Source: Rhizophagus irregularis (lineage: Eukaryota > Glomeromycota > Glomeromycetes > Glomerales > Glomeraceae). Taken from it: DNA of 64,000 bases. The position numbers were made by a program, and so were the translations under genes. Under the pieces are notes generated by a model, which saw only the letters and a list, made by a program, of their open reading frames with translations, searched no databases and was not told the DNA's origin. Below, piece by piece: positions 1 through 10,690 of this stretch (the first letter of the stretch is position 1; every line of letters starts with the position of its first letter). The DNA lies in assembly GCF_026210795.1 (NCBI RefSeq), contig NC_089450.1:2294001-2358000 (forward strand). The letters run 5' to 3'.

Positions 1-285
1 TACATCTTTCTTTGTTGCATATTGCAGATCTAATCAATTAATTAAAAATTTATATTAGCCAAAGTACCAATCACACAGAGTTATTATGCCTTAAGCATTT
101 TAATTTGCTGAAAATTTAATCGAGAAAAAAACGAGGTTATTTTCAAGTTCAAAAGTAAAATTTAAATTCATGCCAATAAGATGAACTAAAAAAATATATA
201 TATATAAACTATATCAATAAAATATTTTAGTGATTTTCAAATTCTAACCATAAATTGATAATTAATAAAATTATAATCAAAATGC
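1..285. other. AT-rich 5' flank of the first gene
   Basis: No coding potential seen. It holds poly-A runs and a short TA repeat near 195-208. It may carry the promoter of the gene starting at 286, but no element can be assigned. Confidence 0.4.
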
Positions 286-1116
286 ATGTATAAAACTTAT
301 ATAAAGCACCAGTTTCTCCTTGAATTTGGAACTTGTCCCTCAATTACTAGAATTAAAAAGAAAATGTTCAATTTAGCATTAACTCATCGAACCCGTTCCA
401 TTATCGAAAAAAATTCTTATGCCAAGATTGAATTGTTGCTACTAGTGTATGCGTTGATCAACGCGATAGATCTAGGGACCATTTTTATCGATATTAAACT
501 CTTTCAAAAAATTCAAAATCTCTTGAAGAAATTTGAAAGACATGATCAAAATTTGACTTATCAATTCGAAATTTATAGTTCTCGGAAAATTAAATTACTT
601 TTTAAAGGTAATTTGCCTTCAAAAGAAAATGATCTAGAGTTACAATTTTATTTTCACTCCATTAGTCTTCGTCATGTCCCTAAAATGTTGAGGAATATTG
701 GAGTTTCAATAAATAAAATTGGCATATCTCTGCCTAGACAAAAGTCAATTCAATTAAATTTTAGTAGAGAACATCGACTCAAGATTCGTCATAAAAAAAA
801 ATTGTATCAAGGAATTTCTTTAAGGTATAATCAGTTAACTTTGATGTTAAACTTAATATCGTATTATATTATTTCATTCATTCTAATTTTTCTAAACTAT
901 GAAAATTTAAATCTTTTCCTAAACAATGCATGTCTGGTAAACAGACCTTTAACCGTCTTAAATAAACGGGTTAAACAGAGAAGGCGAAATCGATTTAATC
1001 GATTTACAAGAAAACAATGTGAACACGCAAGATTTATAAATCGGATAATAAATCTTACTCGACAAACCGCGAGTAATCCATTAAGAAATCAGTTTTTCAA
1101 CGGATTTACGTTTTAA
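286..1116 (+). CDS. Basic protein with C-terminal QFFNG tail (276 aa)
   Basis: Unrecognised protein, function unknown. The first 200 residues are mixed, with Lys- and Arg-rich patches. A hydrophobic stretch around residues 185-210 could be one membrane segment. There is no N-terminal signal peptide. The last 50 residues are strongly basic (RRRNRFNRF), followed by an I-N-L-x-R-Q motif and the ending QFFNGFTF. The same layout ends three other predicted proteins in this window (31701-31429, 17302-16994, 23874-24032), which is the main evidence that the frame is real. The ATG chosen is the first in the open frame; an internal start, such as the Met near residue 27, is possible. Neighbours give no functional hint. 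The basic tail could bind nucleic acid, but that is inference. Confidence 0.55.
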   Translation: MYKTYIKHQFLLEFGTCPSITRIKKKMFNLALTHRTRSIIEKNSYAKIELLLLVYALINAIDLGTIFIDIKLFQKIQNLLKKFERHDQNLTYQFEIYSSRKIKLLFKGNLPSKENDLELQFYFHSISLRHVPKMLRNIGVSINKIGISLPRQKSIQLNFSREHRLKIRHKKKLYQGISLRYNQLTLMLNLISYYIISFILIFLNYENLNLFLNNACLVNRPLTVLNKRVKQRRRNRFNRFTRKQCEHARFINRIINLTRQTASNPLRNQFFNGFTF

Positions 1117-4100
1117 AAATTTCTTTGGCAAACAAATTGGCAAATCTGACAGGCAAAAAGTGAACATTATTTTTTAGACGAATCGTCATACTAAATTGTA
1201 ATCGTTGGCAATTCTTTTCTTAACGTATTTTATAGTGGCACTCATTATATTATTACTACTTTAAATCACCCTAAACATTAAGCTTTCTTTCGCTCGCAAA
1301 TGTGTTTTAAAAAAAAAAAATTTCAGATTTTTCTTACGAAATAAATGTTTAATTTATCATTTCGTTCTTATTCGTTTTCTGTAATGTATAATCGACATAA
1401 ACAAGTCAGTGATTACAATATTATATCACAACATTTTCTTTCTCCAATGACCCAAATAAAATGTTAGACTCTGTTTGTTTTTTGACTTTACGATAAATGT
1501 TTATAATATAATTTATATTTTAAGATTTCAAAATATAATTATGATACCACATATAATAATATATATATTATATATTTCGTACTACAGTAATTATAAGATT
1601 GTTGATTGATTTGTTTACAGATAAAAAATATCATTATGATTGGCGTTTCCTTCCTTAATTTTCTTATCAATTTATCTTTATAAATTGATATTAATATTTT
1701 TTTTTGTCCGGAGCGAAGCGAAGGACAATATATGTCTACGCACTATGAAAAAAAAAATCGGTCACGTGAGTTTCTCTGTCCGCCACGTGATCGTCACCCA
1801 ATGAAATCGGCAAATTTTAGTTTTTCGTTCCGGACTTACAACGGTTCCCGTTTCCTAGTTTATCTTCAAATTCAGCAGTAAATATTGATTGCAATGTTAT
1901 GTTTCGTTCAGTTCATTATATCTGGTTTTATTTAGTTGTTGACAGTTTAATTAAATACGCGTATATATTCATTATACCTACATGTATGCATGTAGTAAAA
2001 AATTAAAATAAAATTTTCAGTTGAATTTTGGGGCAGGTTAAAACGGATCCTTATCTATCTTTGATATCAATCTTTATAACAGACTGAAAAATAAGTTTCT
2101 CCGGGTTCAACTTATCCTCTATGATGATATATATATCGGTTCCTAATTTAAAGAAATATACCATACATGAAATATGAATTTTTTGGCGGGGTTTCTTTTC
2201 ATTAACTTTGGATTTTGCTAAATAAAATCGGCCACTTAAATAATTTACCATGAACTTCTCATGAAAACTTCATTAAATATTATAATGTTATTTTCATTGT
2301 ATTTTTTTAATATATTTTTAAAACTTCGTTTCATTTTATCTTAGTGACCAAATTTTAATATATTCGCATTTTATTCGGAATACTTACTTGTTAGTACTAC
2401 TAGTAGTAATTTTCATTTAAGGATTATGATAGAGTTTCTAATTTGATAGTTACATGTTTATTGAATTATAGTTAATTAATTATCATTTGCTGCGTAATTT
2501 GTGTGACGGTTGTAACAAACAACTACTAAGTAATGTATTTTACATCCAAATTTGGATTTTATATAGTATATTGAATTTCATTTAATAAATTAATTTGGTT
2601 AGCCCGTTAGCGCCATTAACGTTTAATCTGTTGTGAAGCGTGTCCCGGTACATCTGTTACTTTTCTTAAATATTGAATCAAAATTTAAATAAATATTTTT
2701 ATAGGGCTGAGATATTCTAAATTTTTATTGACAGGGGTTTAACATTACAAATTCTATATATTTGCTATTGTTCATTCATACAATGAAAAGCATCTAAACG
2801 GTAAATGAAAACAATGAAGCAAAAAATTATAAGTAGGTTAATTTTGTTCATACCCTTTTGAAATTTTTGAATTTTTGATCATATAAAAAAAAATAGATTA
2901 ACAACGCCTTGCCATTTTAAGGCTTTATTGTTTATTTTGTTTTACAGATTTAAATTGATATACAGAGAGGATCATAATAAAAAATTTTCGTTAATTAGGA
3001 TCGCTAAATTGCAGATCTGTTGTATCTGTATTCTGTATAAGCAATCGGCTCAAAGTACGATATTAATCTTGTACTATAACTCATCTGATTGATAACCATC
3101 TGGTCTATTGTGCGATGTATTAAATTATATTAATACCGTGGTCTAATGTGCGATGTATTAATTAAATTTTATAAATATTATAAGAACTTTATTATTTAAA
3201 TACAATATTGCTCTCGCCCATTTGTCTTAAAATCTTAAAAGAACGTGTTGTTTTGTTAAATATTAAAATGCAAGATTTTTTATTAACAGTAAAAGAGCAA
3301 ATTTTTCTTCATTAAACTGAATTTATAAGAGAACAATTAAATATTAAAGAACAACATTAAAAATTCTGAAATGTTAAAAATATAATAACAGAGTTTTTTG
3401 GGGCTTAGTCGAACTCTATATTCGCTCAGAAAATAATATTATGTAGCTTACTAATGGTTATATTTTAATACTATTTTAATATTTTAATACACAACGCGTA
3501 AATCGGAAAAAAGTATACTGTGAATAATTTCATATAACGTTAATGTGATCGTTCATGCTGATACTGTAGTATATAAAAAGTATAATTTGGTGTTATACTG
3601 ATATATATGTTAATGTTAAAACTTATAAATTTAACATTAAAAGATTAATTCGTATATAACCACTTCTGTGGATTACCACTATGATTTTGACTACTCTTTA
3701 ATTTATTCCTAATAATTAACGTGATTAAAATTTAAAACATCGCTCATATTTGAGATATTAAATTATTACAAGTCCGATTAACATAAACAAAAATTTTATG
3801 AAATTCATCATCATCTAATAATGCAAGAAAAATCATTGCGGAAGTTAATAACTTTTTCCGATTTGTATAGTAGTAATAGCCGAACTATTTATAAACTATT
3901 GTATTTTTAATATAATAATTATCAATCAAGTTATTGAAGATACGTTAGATACTATAAATGTAATCTAAATTTAATAATAATCCTACGGTCACCGGTCCAA
4001 CTTTATAAATCATATTCATCCAAAGAAAGGAGATAGATTAATGTCTTAAATGGAGTGGTGAGTTGTCGATGAATTTACCAAGAGCCACCATGAGATTATT

Positions 4101-4383
4101 TAGTTGATAATATATTCCGAATTTGAATAATTTTCAGTTATTATTTTTATGAAATCACGTGACAGAAAGAATTATTTGTCGCATGACAGAAAAAGAAAAT
4201 GATGCTTTAAATATTATTGGCGATGGGTCCAGTACAACATTTTGCAAGAAGTTTCGAAATCTTTTTAAGGTATAATTTTGTCAAAATACCGTCTTAATTC
4301 TAATTCTGGCCTGCTTTAATTTCGCATTAAAAATTGTTTGAAAATCACGTGACTTGTGGCTCATATCAGAATAAAAACACATC
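1117..4383. other. Long AT-rich intergenic stretch
   Basis: No convincing gene seen. It contains poly-A and TA tracts, a small inverted-repeat element at 1706-1835, a direct repeat of about 20 bp (GTGCGATGTATTAA) near 3112 and 3149, and TCACGTGA palindromes at 4155 and 4345. A 66-codon minus-strand frame at 2251-2051 is not supported by composition or relatives. Confidence 0.5.
1706..1835. mobile_element. Small inverted-repeat element (MITE-like), GTCCGGARCGAA ends
   Basis: The left end reads GTCCGGAGCGAAGCGAAGG. The right end, read in reverse, begins GTCCGGAACGAAAAAC. The 130-bp interval carries two CACGTG cores, at 1763 and 1784. The left end also folds on itself (GTCC with GGAC). No clear target duplication was found, so the boundaries and class are uncertain. 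Confidence 0.4.
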
Positions 4384-4760
4384 GTTAGATTCGGGGCGCT
4401 GGTCCCCAACGTGGACAACGGATTTAGGGGGGATACCGGTAAGATGGTTTCCAGCAAGGTAGACTCTCAAAGAAAGAAACAACGTGAGAAATTCCAAGCT
4501 ACAATTAGAAAAATTCTAGATAGATTCTATGACGTTAGCAGCCTTTCTGAAGTGGACTAAGGTAAATTTTATATGGGTTATGGTTGGAACCTCCCGCATA
4601 CCAACGTTACATATAATGGATCCTTACAGTTCTCTCCATAATCAACTAAAGATGAAACTATGGCAGTTCTTACTGCGCTTATTGCTTAGCCACAATCCGG
4701 AATTATCAACGTCATCAAAGCTCAACCCTATCTCACCCCGAAGACAATATAACAAAATCA
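4384..4760 (+). pseudogene. Degraded LINE-type reverse transcriptase/RNase H remnant
   Basis: This stretch is clearly richer in GC than its surroundings. One frame over about 4570-4700 reads GYGWNLPHTNVTYNGS and then STKDETMAVLTALIA. That resembles the start of the RNase H domain of fungal non-LTR retrotransposons, where a G-W start is followed by a strand and then a helix of the S-T-K-x-E-x-x-A type. The acidic residue of the E-T-M-A helix is present. In-frame stops occur just before STKDE and after TALIA, so the copy is dead. An upstream frame ending near 4559 is Lys-rich and may be linker. The assignment rests on recalled family resemblance. Confidence 0.45.
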
Positions 4761-4919
4761 ACATCAATATTCTCTGTTTATATATCACATTTTTTTTTTA
4801 ATCTAGTTTATTATTGATTGTAATAAAAGGTAATAACGTAAAGAACATGATTTTGTTCTTTTCTATATTCCAATAAAGATATTTGACTTTATAGTTCGTA
4901 TCTTTTTTAAGAAGAAATT

Positions 4920-6460
4920 TATTATCTGATTGTTTCTTTACTAAAGTTAGATTTTTTCTTTGTTGATAAATTTTAAAGGGCGTCTTTTAAACATTTATAA
5001 AAAATAAACAGGTAAACGGAATAAATTTGTCTTTATTTCCGTTTATGATTTTGCTTTTACGCTAAGATTATAAAAGTTTTATTTCCGTTCATCATTACTG
5101 ATTACTACAAATAATTTAATTAAATGCGTGAAGACATCACTATGATGTAAAAGGACATAAAATCATATATCCAATTGTAATTATTTTTATTTTATAATAT
5201 AATTAATCATTTCCTCCCTTTACTAGTATCTGTATTACATCGAAAAAATAGATTATCAGTAAGTCGACAATCGTATATATATAAATATATACATGTATAT
5301 TGTGCGTTACACACTTTGTTATGTTTTTAAAAGAAATTAAAAATAAATTTCATCTTTACAAACTTAAAAAATTTTTTTGAATAACGTAAACAATGGTTAT
5401 TTAATATATGGTATCACATATTATAGTGTTGAAATAAAAAAATTTCCTTTCTTCTTTCAAGGGTTTGATTTATAAAAAATTTAAATCGATTTACTAAATA
5501 GTATCATTCAATAATGTACCGCAATAGCCGAATTATTTTATAAACAAATCGTATTAATGAATTTTTTTTTTTCTGTATGACAATAACGGAAGATATAATA
5601 AAGGTATTTATTTACAGTAAGTTATTATCGTTCAATTTTTATTCCGAATTTATTATTTTTATTATTATTACAGGAAAAGTCGCCGTATAATGCAGGCCAT
5701 AGTCCCCCATGCATAAGTATTCGCCCCCTCTTTCACTCGAAAAAATGGTTTCATTTTCTATTGATTTTATTATTTAAAGAATATATTTTACTCAGACATT
5801 ATATATAAATATTTTTCTGATTACTATATAAGCATTTTATTCATAATAGCAATTAAGAGTGGTGTTACAAGAAATTTGTAACTCGCAGTATACGGTGCAT
5901 AGAAAAATGGCTAGCGATAAACTAAATGTAGTAATACGTAAATTTTATATAATTATAGTAATTAATAAACAGAGCTGCCCTTCAGGCTTTCACAAAGTTG
6001 AACGACTCAACTTTATAACCCGAGCAAGTGAAGTTCTAAGGTGAATAGTTGGTTCTGTCGGTGAATTTTTCAAATGCTACCGTGAAGAATATTGAAAGAT
6101 TTTTATTTCGAATTTGATAAGAAAAAAATAAAAATAAATGTTATTTATCGTTATAACTTTTTTTCGAGTGATATTAACCACGAATCGCACCTAAAATTCA
6201 ATATCTTGGATTTTTATTAGTAAAATTGCAGATACTGTATATTCTTTGTCATACATACAATTTAATGAATATGTAAATCCAATTGAAGTAGGTGGAACAT
6301 TAATTGCATAGTTATCTGCACAACGATATAGCAGATATAGCAGAAAATCGATTAATAAACTGCCTCGGAGATTATTTGTAGTTTGTTATTAAGGTGATTT
6401 TTATAAATACATTTAGCTGTTTATCTGTATAATCGTGATCGCAGATAAGAGATATTAGGT
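4920..6460. repeat. Segmental repeat, inverted partner at 33990-35235
   Basis: Blocks along this stretch match the reverse complement of 33990-35235 in order: a block around ATGCGTGAAGACATCAC (5130), one around ACAATGGTTATTTAATA (5390), one around CTAGCGATAAACTAAA (5911) and one around GTGGAACATTAATTGCATA (6292). It is an old duplication with many indels. Several short frames here, such as 5859-6044, are not maintained in the partner, so I do not call them genes. Confidence 0.6.
5280..5760. repeat. Direct repeat, partner at 9470-9950
   Basis: Shared blocks in the same orientation include GTAAACAATGGTTATTTAAT, TTGAAATAAAAAAATTCC-like sequence, AATAGCCGAATTATTTTA and GTATTTATTTACAGTAAG. A third, inverted relative of part of it lies near 34760-34860. 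It is noncoding in all copies. Confidence 0.65.
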
Positions 6461-6539
6461 CGACAAAGAATAATATATATAGAATATTTAAAATTTAAAA
6501 ATTTACCAAAATAAGAAATAATCATCAATTTTGAATATT

Positions 6540-7260
6540 TTGAAGCTTTCTATTAAGCAACTTTATAATTAAAAATATTTTTTTTATTCGACCCCCAACA
6601 ATTCTAGAATCAGGTTATGTACTAAACTTTAAATCATAAATAATAAAATAATTTTTTGTTTATATTATTTATGTTTGATTATAAGAATTGTAATTTCTAT
6701 GAGTGTATCTTACCATTTTTATTTACTGCATGTTATCTATGTCTACCTAAGGCTATATTACAAGAAATTTTTAATTTTTGAAGTTTTAAAAAGATTGATA
6801 AAATTTATCCATCAATCTTTTATGAGTCTGATCGAGCTTTTTTTGATTTAAACTATAAAGATATTTTTTTCATAATAAAGACTATATAATATATATTTAT
6901 TTTATTTAGGTTTGTTCAATAGAAAGGATATACTGTACATGTAACTCTAATCCTTGCAAGGATAAATAAAGCTTGATTTTACTGACTATTTTTTTATAAA
7001 AAAAGTAATCATAGTAGATCAATACATCTGATATATGAATCAACAGATGAGATAATCAAATTTTTTTACGTTTAAATAAGAATCGCTTTATGGTTGGCAT
7101 CTTTTCTTTTTGTTTATTCATTTTTTAAATGAATTTACAATAAAAACTTACATTTGCATTTTAGTATCTATTGTAGTTTGTATTTTTTCGGAAATTTCCG
7201 GTGGTTTTAAAAAAAATTTTCTTATACTGTCAATTTAAAAATTAATTTACTCAATTTATA
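6540..7260. repeat. Dispersed repeat with relatives at 25320-25640 and 33180-33730
   Basis: The 5' half, around TCTAGAATCAGGTT, matches 33220-33310. The part with TCAATCTTTTATGAG and GATTTAAACTATAAA matches 25340-25400. All copies are in the same orientation and AT-rich, with no open frame. It is probably an old transposon remnant; no ends were identified. Confidence 0.55.
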
Positions 7261-8041
7261 TTAAGACTTATCAAGAATTCTAACGGGTTTTGTGAGTGTT
7301 TTGTAATACTTTAAAATTTATTCCTAAATTAATATAATTGATGATTCCACTAACTGTTAATTTTTGTGTGATTACGGGAATTTATGTAGATATGTACGAT
7401 TTTAAAGTATTACAACATGCTATATATCAGAATAATGAAATTCTGATCGAGTAGTCGGGTGGTACAATAGGAATCGTACAATAGAACAATAGATTAATTA
7501 TGAAATGATGTACAGAACGCCTATATAAAAACACCATCTGACCTTGTCAAAGGTTTCACCATTTATTATTAATGATTTAATGTCATTACACAATATTGAT
7601 AATTTTTAAGATAACTATAAAAAATTATCTAATCGTTGAAAAGATAGGATCGCAAATGTTGTTCCCAAAATAAATAAAAAAAAGCTTTTCCTTCCGAACT
7701 ATAATTACGTTGAATAAAACTTAAAATAAACTTTAGATTAAATAAAAAGAATAAAATAAAAGATTAAAATGATTTAGTTTCTTGACAGTCAATTGAACTC
7801 TGATTGGAAGCGATTCTATTTAGTAACTAGGCTTCACACTTGACTTATATAACTTTTATTATGTTCTATAGTAAAACAATTCATGTAACTATTAAAAGAC
7901 ATCGTTGTTACACAAAATTATATATGAGTTAAAAATAACCGAGACCCATTTTATTTTTTTTATTTAAATACCCCAAATACCCACATAAATGATAATTTGA
8001 TCTGACAAAAACCATATCTTAATTAATATACTGTAATTTAC
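7261..8041. other. Upstream region of the Asn/Ser-rich gene
   Basis: AT-rich with no gene seen. The last 100 bp carry a motif shared with the other family members (see 7956-7975). Confidence 0.35.
7956..7975 (+). promoter_or_regulatory. Candidate core promoter motif TTATTTAAAyaCCC
   Basis: A TTTATTTAAATACCCC motif lies about 70-85 bp before the ATG at 8042. The equivalent TTTATTTAAACCC occurs about 60-75 bp before the start of the copy at 14129 (minus strand) and of the copy at 49534. Conservation at the same distance in three paralogues suggests a TATA-like core element; its function is inferred. Confidence 0.45.
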
Positions 8042-8617
8042 ATGTATCCTTCACAAGACAATATTACTAGTCGAAGTGCCCACGAATCCAATATTACTGG
8101 ATTCATGAATAATGATTGCGCAACAACAGCTATTCAAACAGAACATCCTCCAAGTATTAACTGCAATTCTTGCAGCCACAATAATAGCATTTCCGGTATG
8201 AACAAGGATGACGATATTTTTCTCTCACATGCTATTATTTCTCCCGACCATAATAACTATCAACAATCCATGCCCAATAACATTTCAAATAATAACGATA
8301 TTATTTCGCCTGCCCATAATGATTACCAGCGGCAAATTTCTAATGACGCTTCAAACGAGAATGTTACTAATATTTCTCCTGGTAACAAATATCAGCAACC
8401 TGTGCCTAATAATGTTTCCTCTTCCCAATTTTCTCCGCAATACAATGATCAAATTTCACCTCGTTCTAATGTCTTTCCTTTACTTAAGTCACTCGGAATA
8501 ACTATAAATTCTCCCCGGACAAGTATTAATATTAATATTATTGTACCATCAACTAGTTCAGATATTCTAAATTTGCTTCAACAAGATGATAGTACCTATT
8601 CGAATAATTCTTCCTAA
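8042..8617 (+). CDS. Asn/Ser-rich low-complexity protein, family copy 1
   Basis: Intact 191-residue frame, function unknown. It begins MYPSQDN and is dominated by Asn, Ser, Gln and Pro, giving a prion-like, probably disordered composition. Conserved blocks shared with the proteins at 14129-13557 and 49534-50092 are: the start (M-Y-x-x-Q-[DE]-N and H-E-S-N-x-T-x-F), a small Cys cluster (I-N-C-N-S-C), the repeated N-N-D-I-I-S-P and Y-Q-Q-S units, and the end N-V-F-P-x-L-x-S-L-G-I-x-I-N-S-P. No signal peptide, membrane segment or known domain is visible. The conserved start, the conserved upstream motif and the maintained frame support a real gene. The +2 overlapping frame at 8208-8501 is a shadow. 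Confidence 0.65.
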   Translation: MYPSQDNITSRSAHESNITGFMNNDCATTAIQTEHPPSINCNSCSHNNSISGMNKDDDIFLSHAIISPDHNNYQQSMPNNISNNNDIISPAHNDYQRQISNDASNENVTNISPGNKYQQPVPNNVSSSQFSPQYNDQISPRSNVFPLLKSLGITINSPRTSININIIVPSTSSDILNLLQQDDSTYSNNSS

Positions 8618-9469
8618 CTTAAAAGACTTTTGTAATGTTTAGGATTTTTTTTTACTTATTTCTTTAATTTTAATTTTATTTTACTTTTATTTATTCACCT
8701 AGTGTAAAAAATCATAGTAGATATTTTGTCTTCAATTGAATAAAATTATTAAAACTTAAATTTAAAGTATTATATACAAGACTTTTGTGTACTGCGATTA
8801 ATTTACCATATCTAATGCTGGTAAAGTTAGTAGAATAAGCAAAACTAAATTGCCAAGCATTTAATTGTTCCAAGTTTAAAAGAATATTAATTTTTTACTG
8901 TGTTAAAATTTTTTCTTTATTCATTCACACGTAAGATTTTTTTGTTACAAATGTAGAAGATGTGCGTATATAATTTCTATAAATTAAATCAAAGTTTGAA
9001 TAACAAATTTTTGAATAAAGATGACTACGGAATAAAATAAATGTTCCTTTAATTAAGGGGTTATTTCTAATATAATTAATGACGTAAAGAATACTCCATA
9101 TAAGTAAGGTTCTAAGTAGGTTTTTTTGAAAGAATTTTTTTTAAGTTCAAACATTGGTACATTGTTTGGTTTGAAAACTTATTTTAAAAATTATTAATGT
9201 TACCCATTTTTCGCTGTATTTGCGTTTTTTCTTTTGACAAAATTTTTTATTTTCGATATTTATGATATTTCCTGCTGACTTGGTAATGAAGTTGACTTTT
9301 TTTTTATATATATATATGTATATATTTATTATCAAAAAATTTTGTGATCATTAGTCCGAACTGTAACGAAGGATTAAATACTTCTACGTTCGACGAATGA
9401 CGATGCCTTCATGTCGAAATCCGGTAATTCCGGTAATTCCTAATATTATTCTGTTCATCTAAACATGAT
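8618..9469. other. AT-rich 3' flank, nothing recognised
   Basis: No gene or repeat end recognised. A short TA run lies near 9308-9320. The minus-strand frame at 9335-9147 is a poly-Lys/Ile artefact of AT-rich DNA. Confidence 0.4.
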
Positions 9470-9950
9470 ATACAGTATATACTAGTATATACTGCATGTT
9501 GTATGTTACACACTTTATCATGTTTTCATGGATAAATTTATTAGGATTTCTTCGTTATATTTTTAAAAGAAATTAAAAACTAGCATCTTTACAAATTTTT
9601 TTTGAACAACTGAACGTAAACAATGGTTATTTAATACATGATAACACATTATAATGTTGAAATAAAAAAATTCCTTTTTTCTTTCAAGGGTTTTATTTAT
9701 AAAAAATTTAAAATTTTATTTTCGATTCACTAAATATCACTCAATAATGTACCGTAATAGCCGAATTATTTTAAAAATGAAAAATTGTATGACAATAACG
9801 AAAGATAGAATAAAAGGTATTTATTTACAGTAAGCCATTATCGTTCAATTTTTATCCCGAATTTATTATTATTATTATTGCGGGCCAATTGAAAGACCTC
9901 CCATGCATCCCATGCATAGTATTCACTCTTCTTTCATTCGAAATTATAAT
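9470..9950. repeat. Direct repeat, partner of 5280-5760
   Basis: It matches 5280-5760 block by block, including TGTACCGTAATAGCCGAATT and TTTATTTACAGTAAGCC. Here the end runs into CCCATGCATCCCATGCATAG, a short duplication of CCCATGCAT that the partner has once. Confidence 0.65.
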
Positions 9951-9954
9951 AGAT

Positions 9955-10075
9955 ATAAAACGTCTATTTTATTTATGGGGTTAGTCTTACAAGTTGAACG
10001 AATATGGAACTTTTAAAAATTTTTTTTTTATACCATAGTGTGCTGTATGAAGTAATAATAGTGTAAATAATGAAA
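9955..10075. repeat. Inverted repeat partner of 15405-15570
   Basis: The GGTTAGTCTTACAAGTTGAA block and the TATACCATAGTGTGCTGTAT block occur as reverse complements at 15545 and 15430. It is a noncoding dispersed repeat. Confidence 0.6.
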
Positions 10076-10164
10076 AAAGTTTCCATTTTTATAACACAGT
10101 ATTCTTTCTTATTCTATTTTTCCTTTTTCGGTTTATATAGAAAAAATTTGAACGCCTGCATTTG

Positions 10165-10275
10165 AACGCACCCCCTTTTTGGAAATTTTTAAGTAGTAAA
10201 TTTGTCGATCATTTATGATCACTTCATGATCAGCAAATTTTACTAATTTCCAAGGGAGGTGCGTTGCAACGCACC
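10165..10275. mobile_element. Hairpin-forming MITE-like element
   Basis: The left arm (ACGCACCCCCTTTTTGGAAA, continuing through TAGTAAATTTGTCGATCA) pairs with the right arm (TGATCAGCAAATTTTACTAA, then TTTCCAAGGGAGGTGCGT). This leaves a loop of about 15 nt. Immediately at the right end is the perfect 18-bp palindrome GGTGCGTTGCAACGCACC (10258-10275). No target duplication could be fixed. A minus-strand frame across the hairpin (10321-10133) is a by-product. Confidence 0.5.
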
Positions 10276-10499
10276 TGCGTAAAATTATTATTTCCTTCTT
10301 AAAATTGTTATTACCGAACATCTTTTTATGAAAATAACATTCAAATATGCTTTAAATTCATGATTTTCATCTTCACGGAAAAATCTTTTTTATTGAGATA
10401 AAAGGTAATTTTCATACACACGCTCCGATTACGTTTTCTTCCGATTCAGTATATTATAATGATTATTACTATTAATGCAATATAAAATAAAAAATTCTT

Positions 10500-10690
10500 A
10501 ATTGAATTATATACAATTTTTGATTCACGGGAATTGTGCTTATTATTCCTATTGTAAATTTGAATAAAATGATTCTAGATTCATTATTGTCCGCTCTTTA
10601 TATCATTTTGTCAACATTTATATGGTAAATAAAGAAAATGAAATAAAAAATAAAATAACCTAAAATATTTTATAAAGTTTTTTTCGTATG
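10500..10690. repeat. Dispersed repeat, partner at 32640-32790
   Basis: Shared blocks in the same orientation: TTTTGATTCACG, ATTGTGCTTATTATTCCTAT (one mismatch in the partner) and AATTTGAATA. Noncoding. Confidence 0.55.

Noticed and set aside
2051-2251. 66-codon frame on the minus strand
   Set aside because: No recognised family, no splice or promoter context, and it lies in AT-rich DNA where such frames are common.
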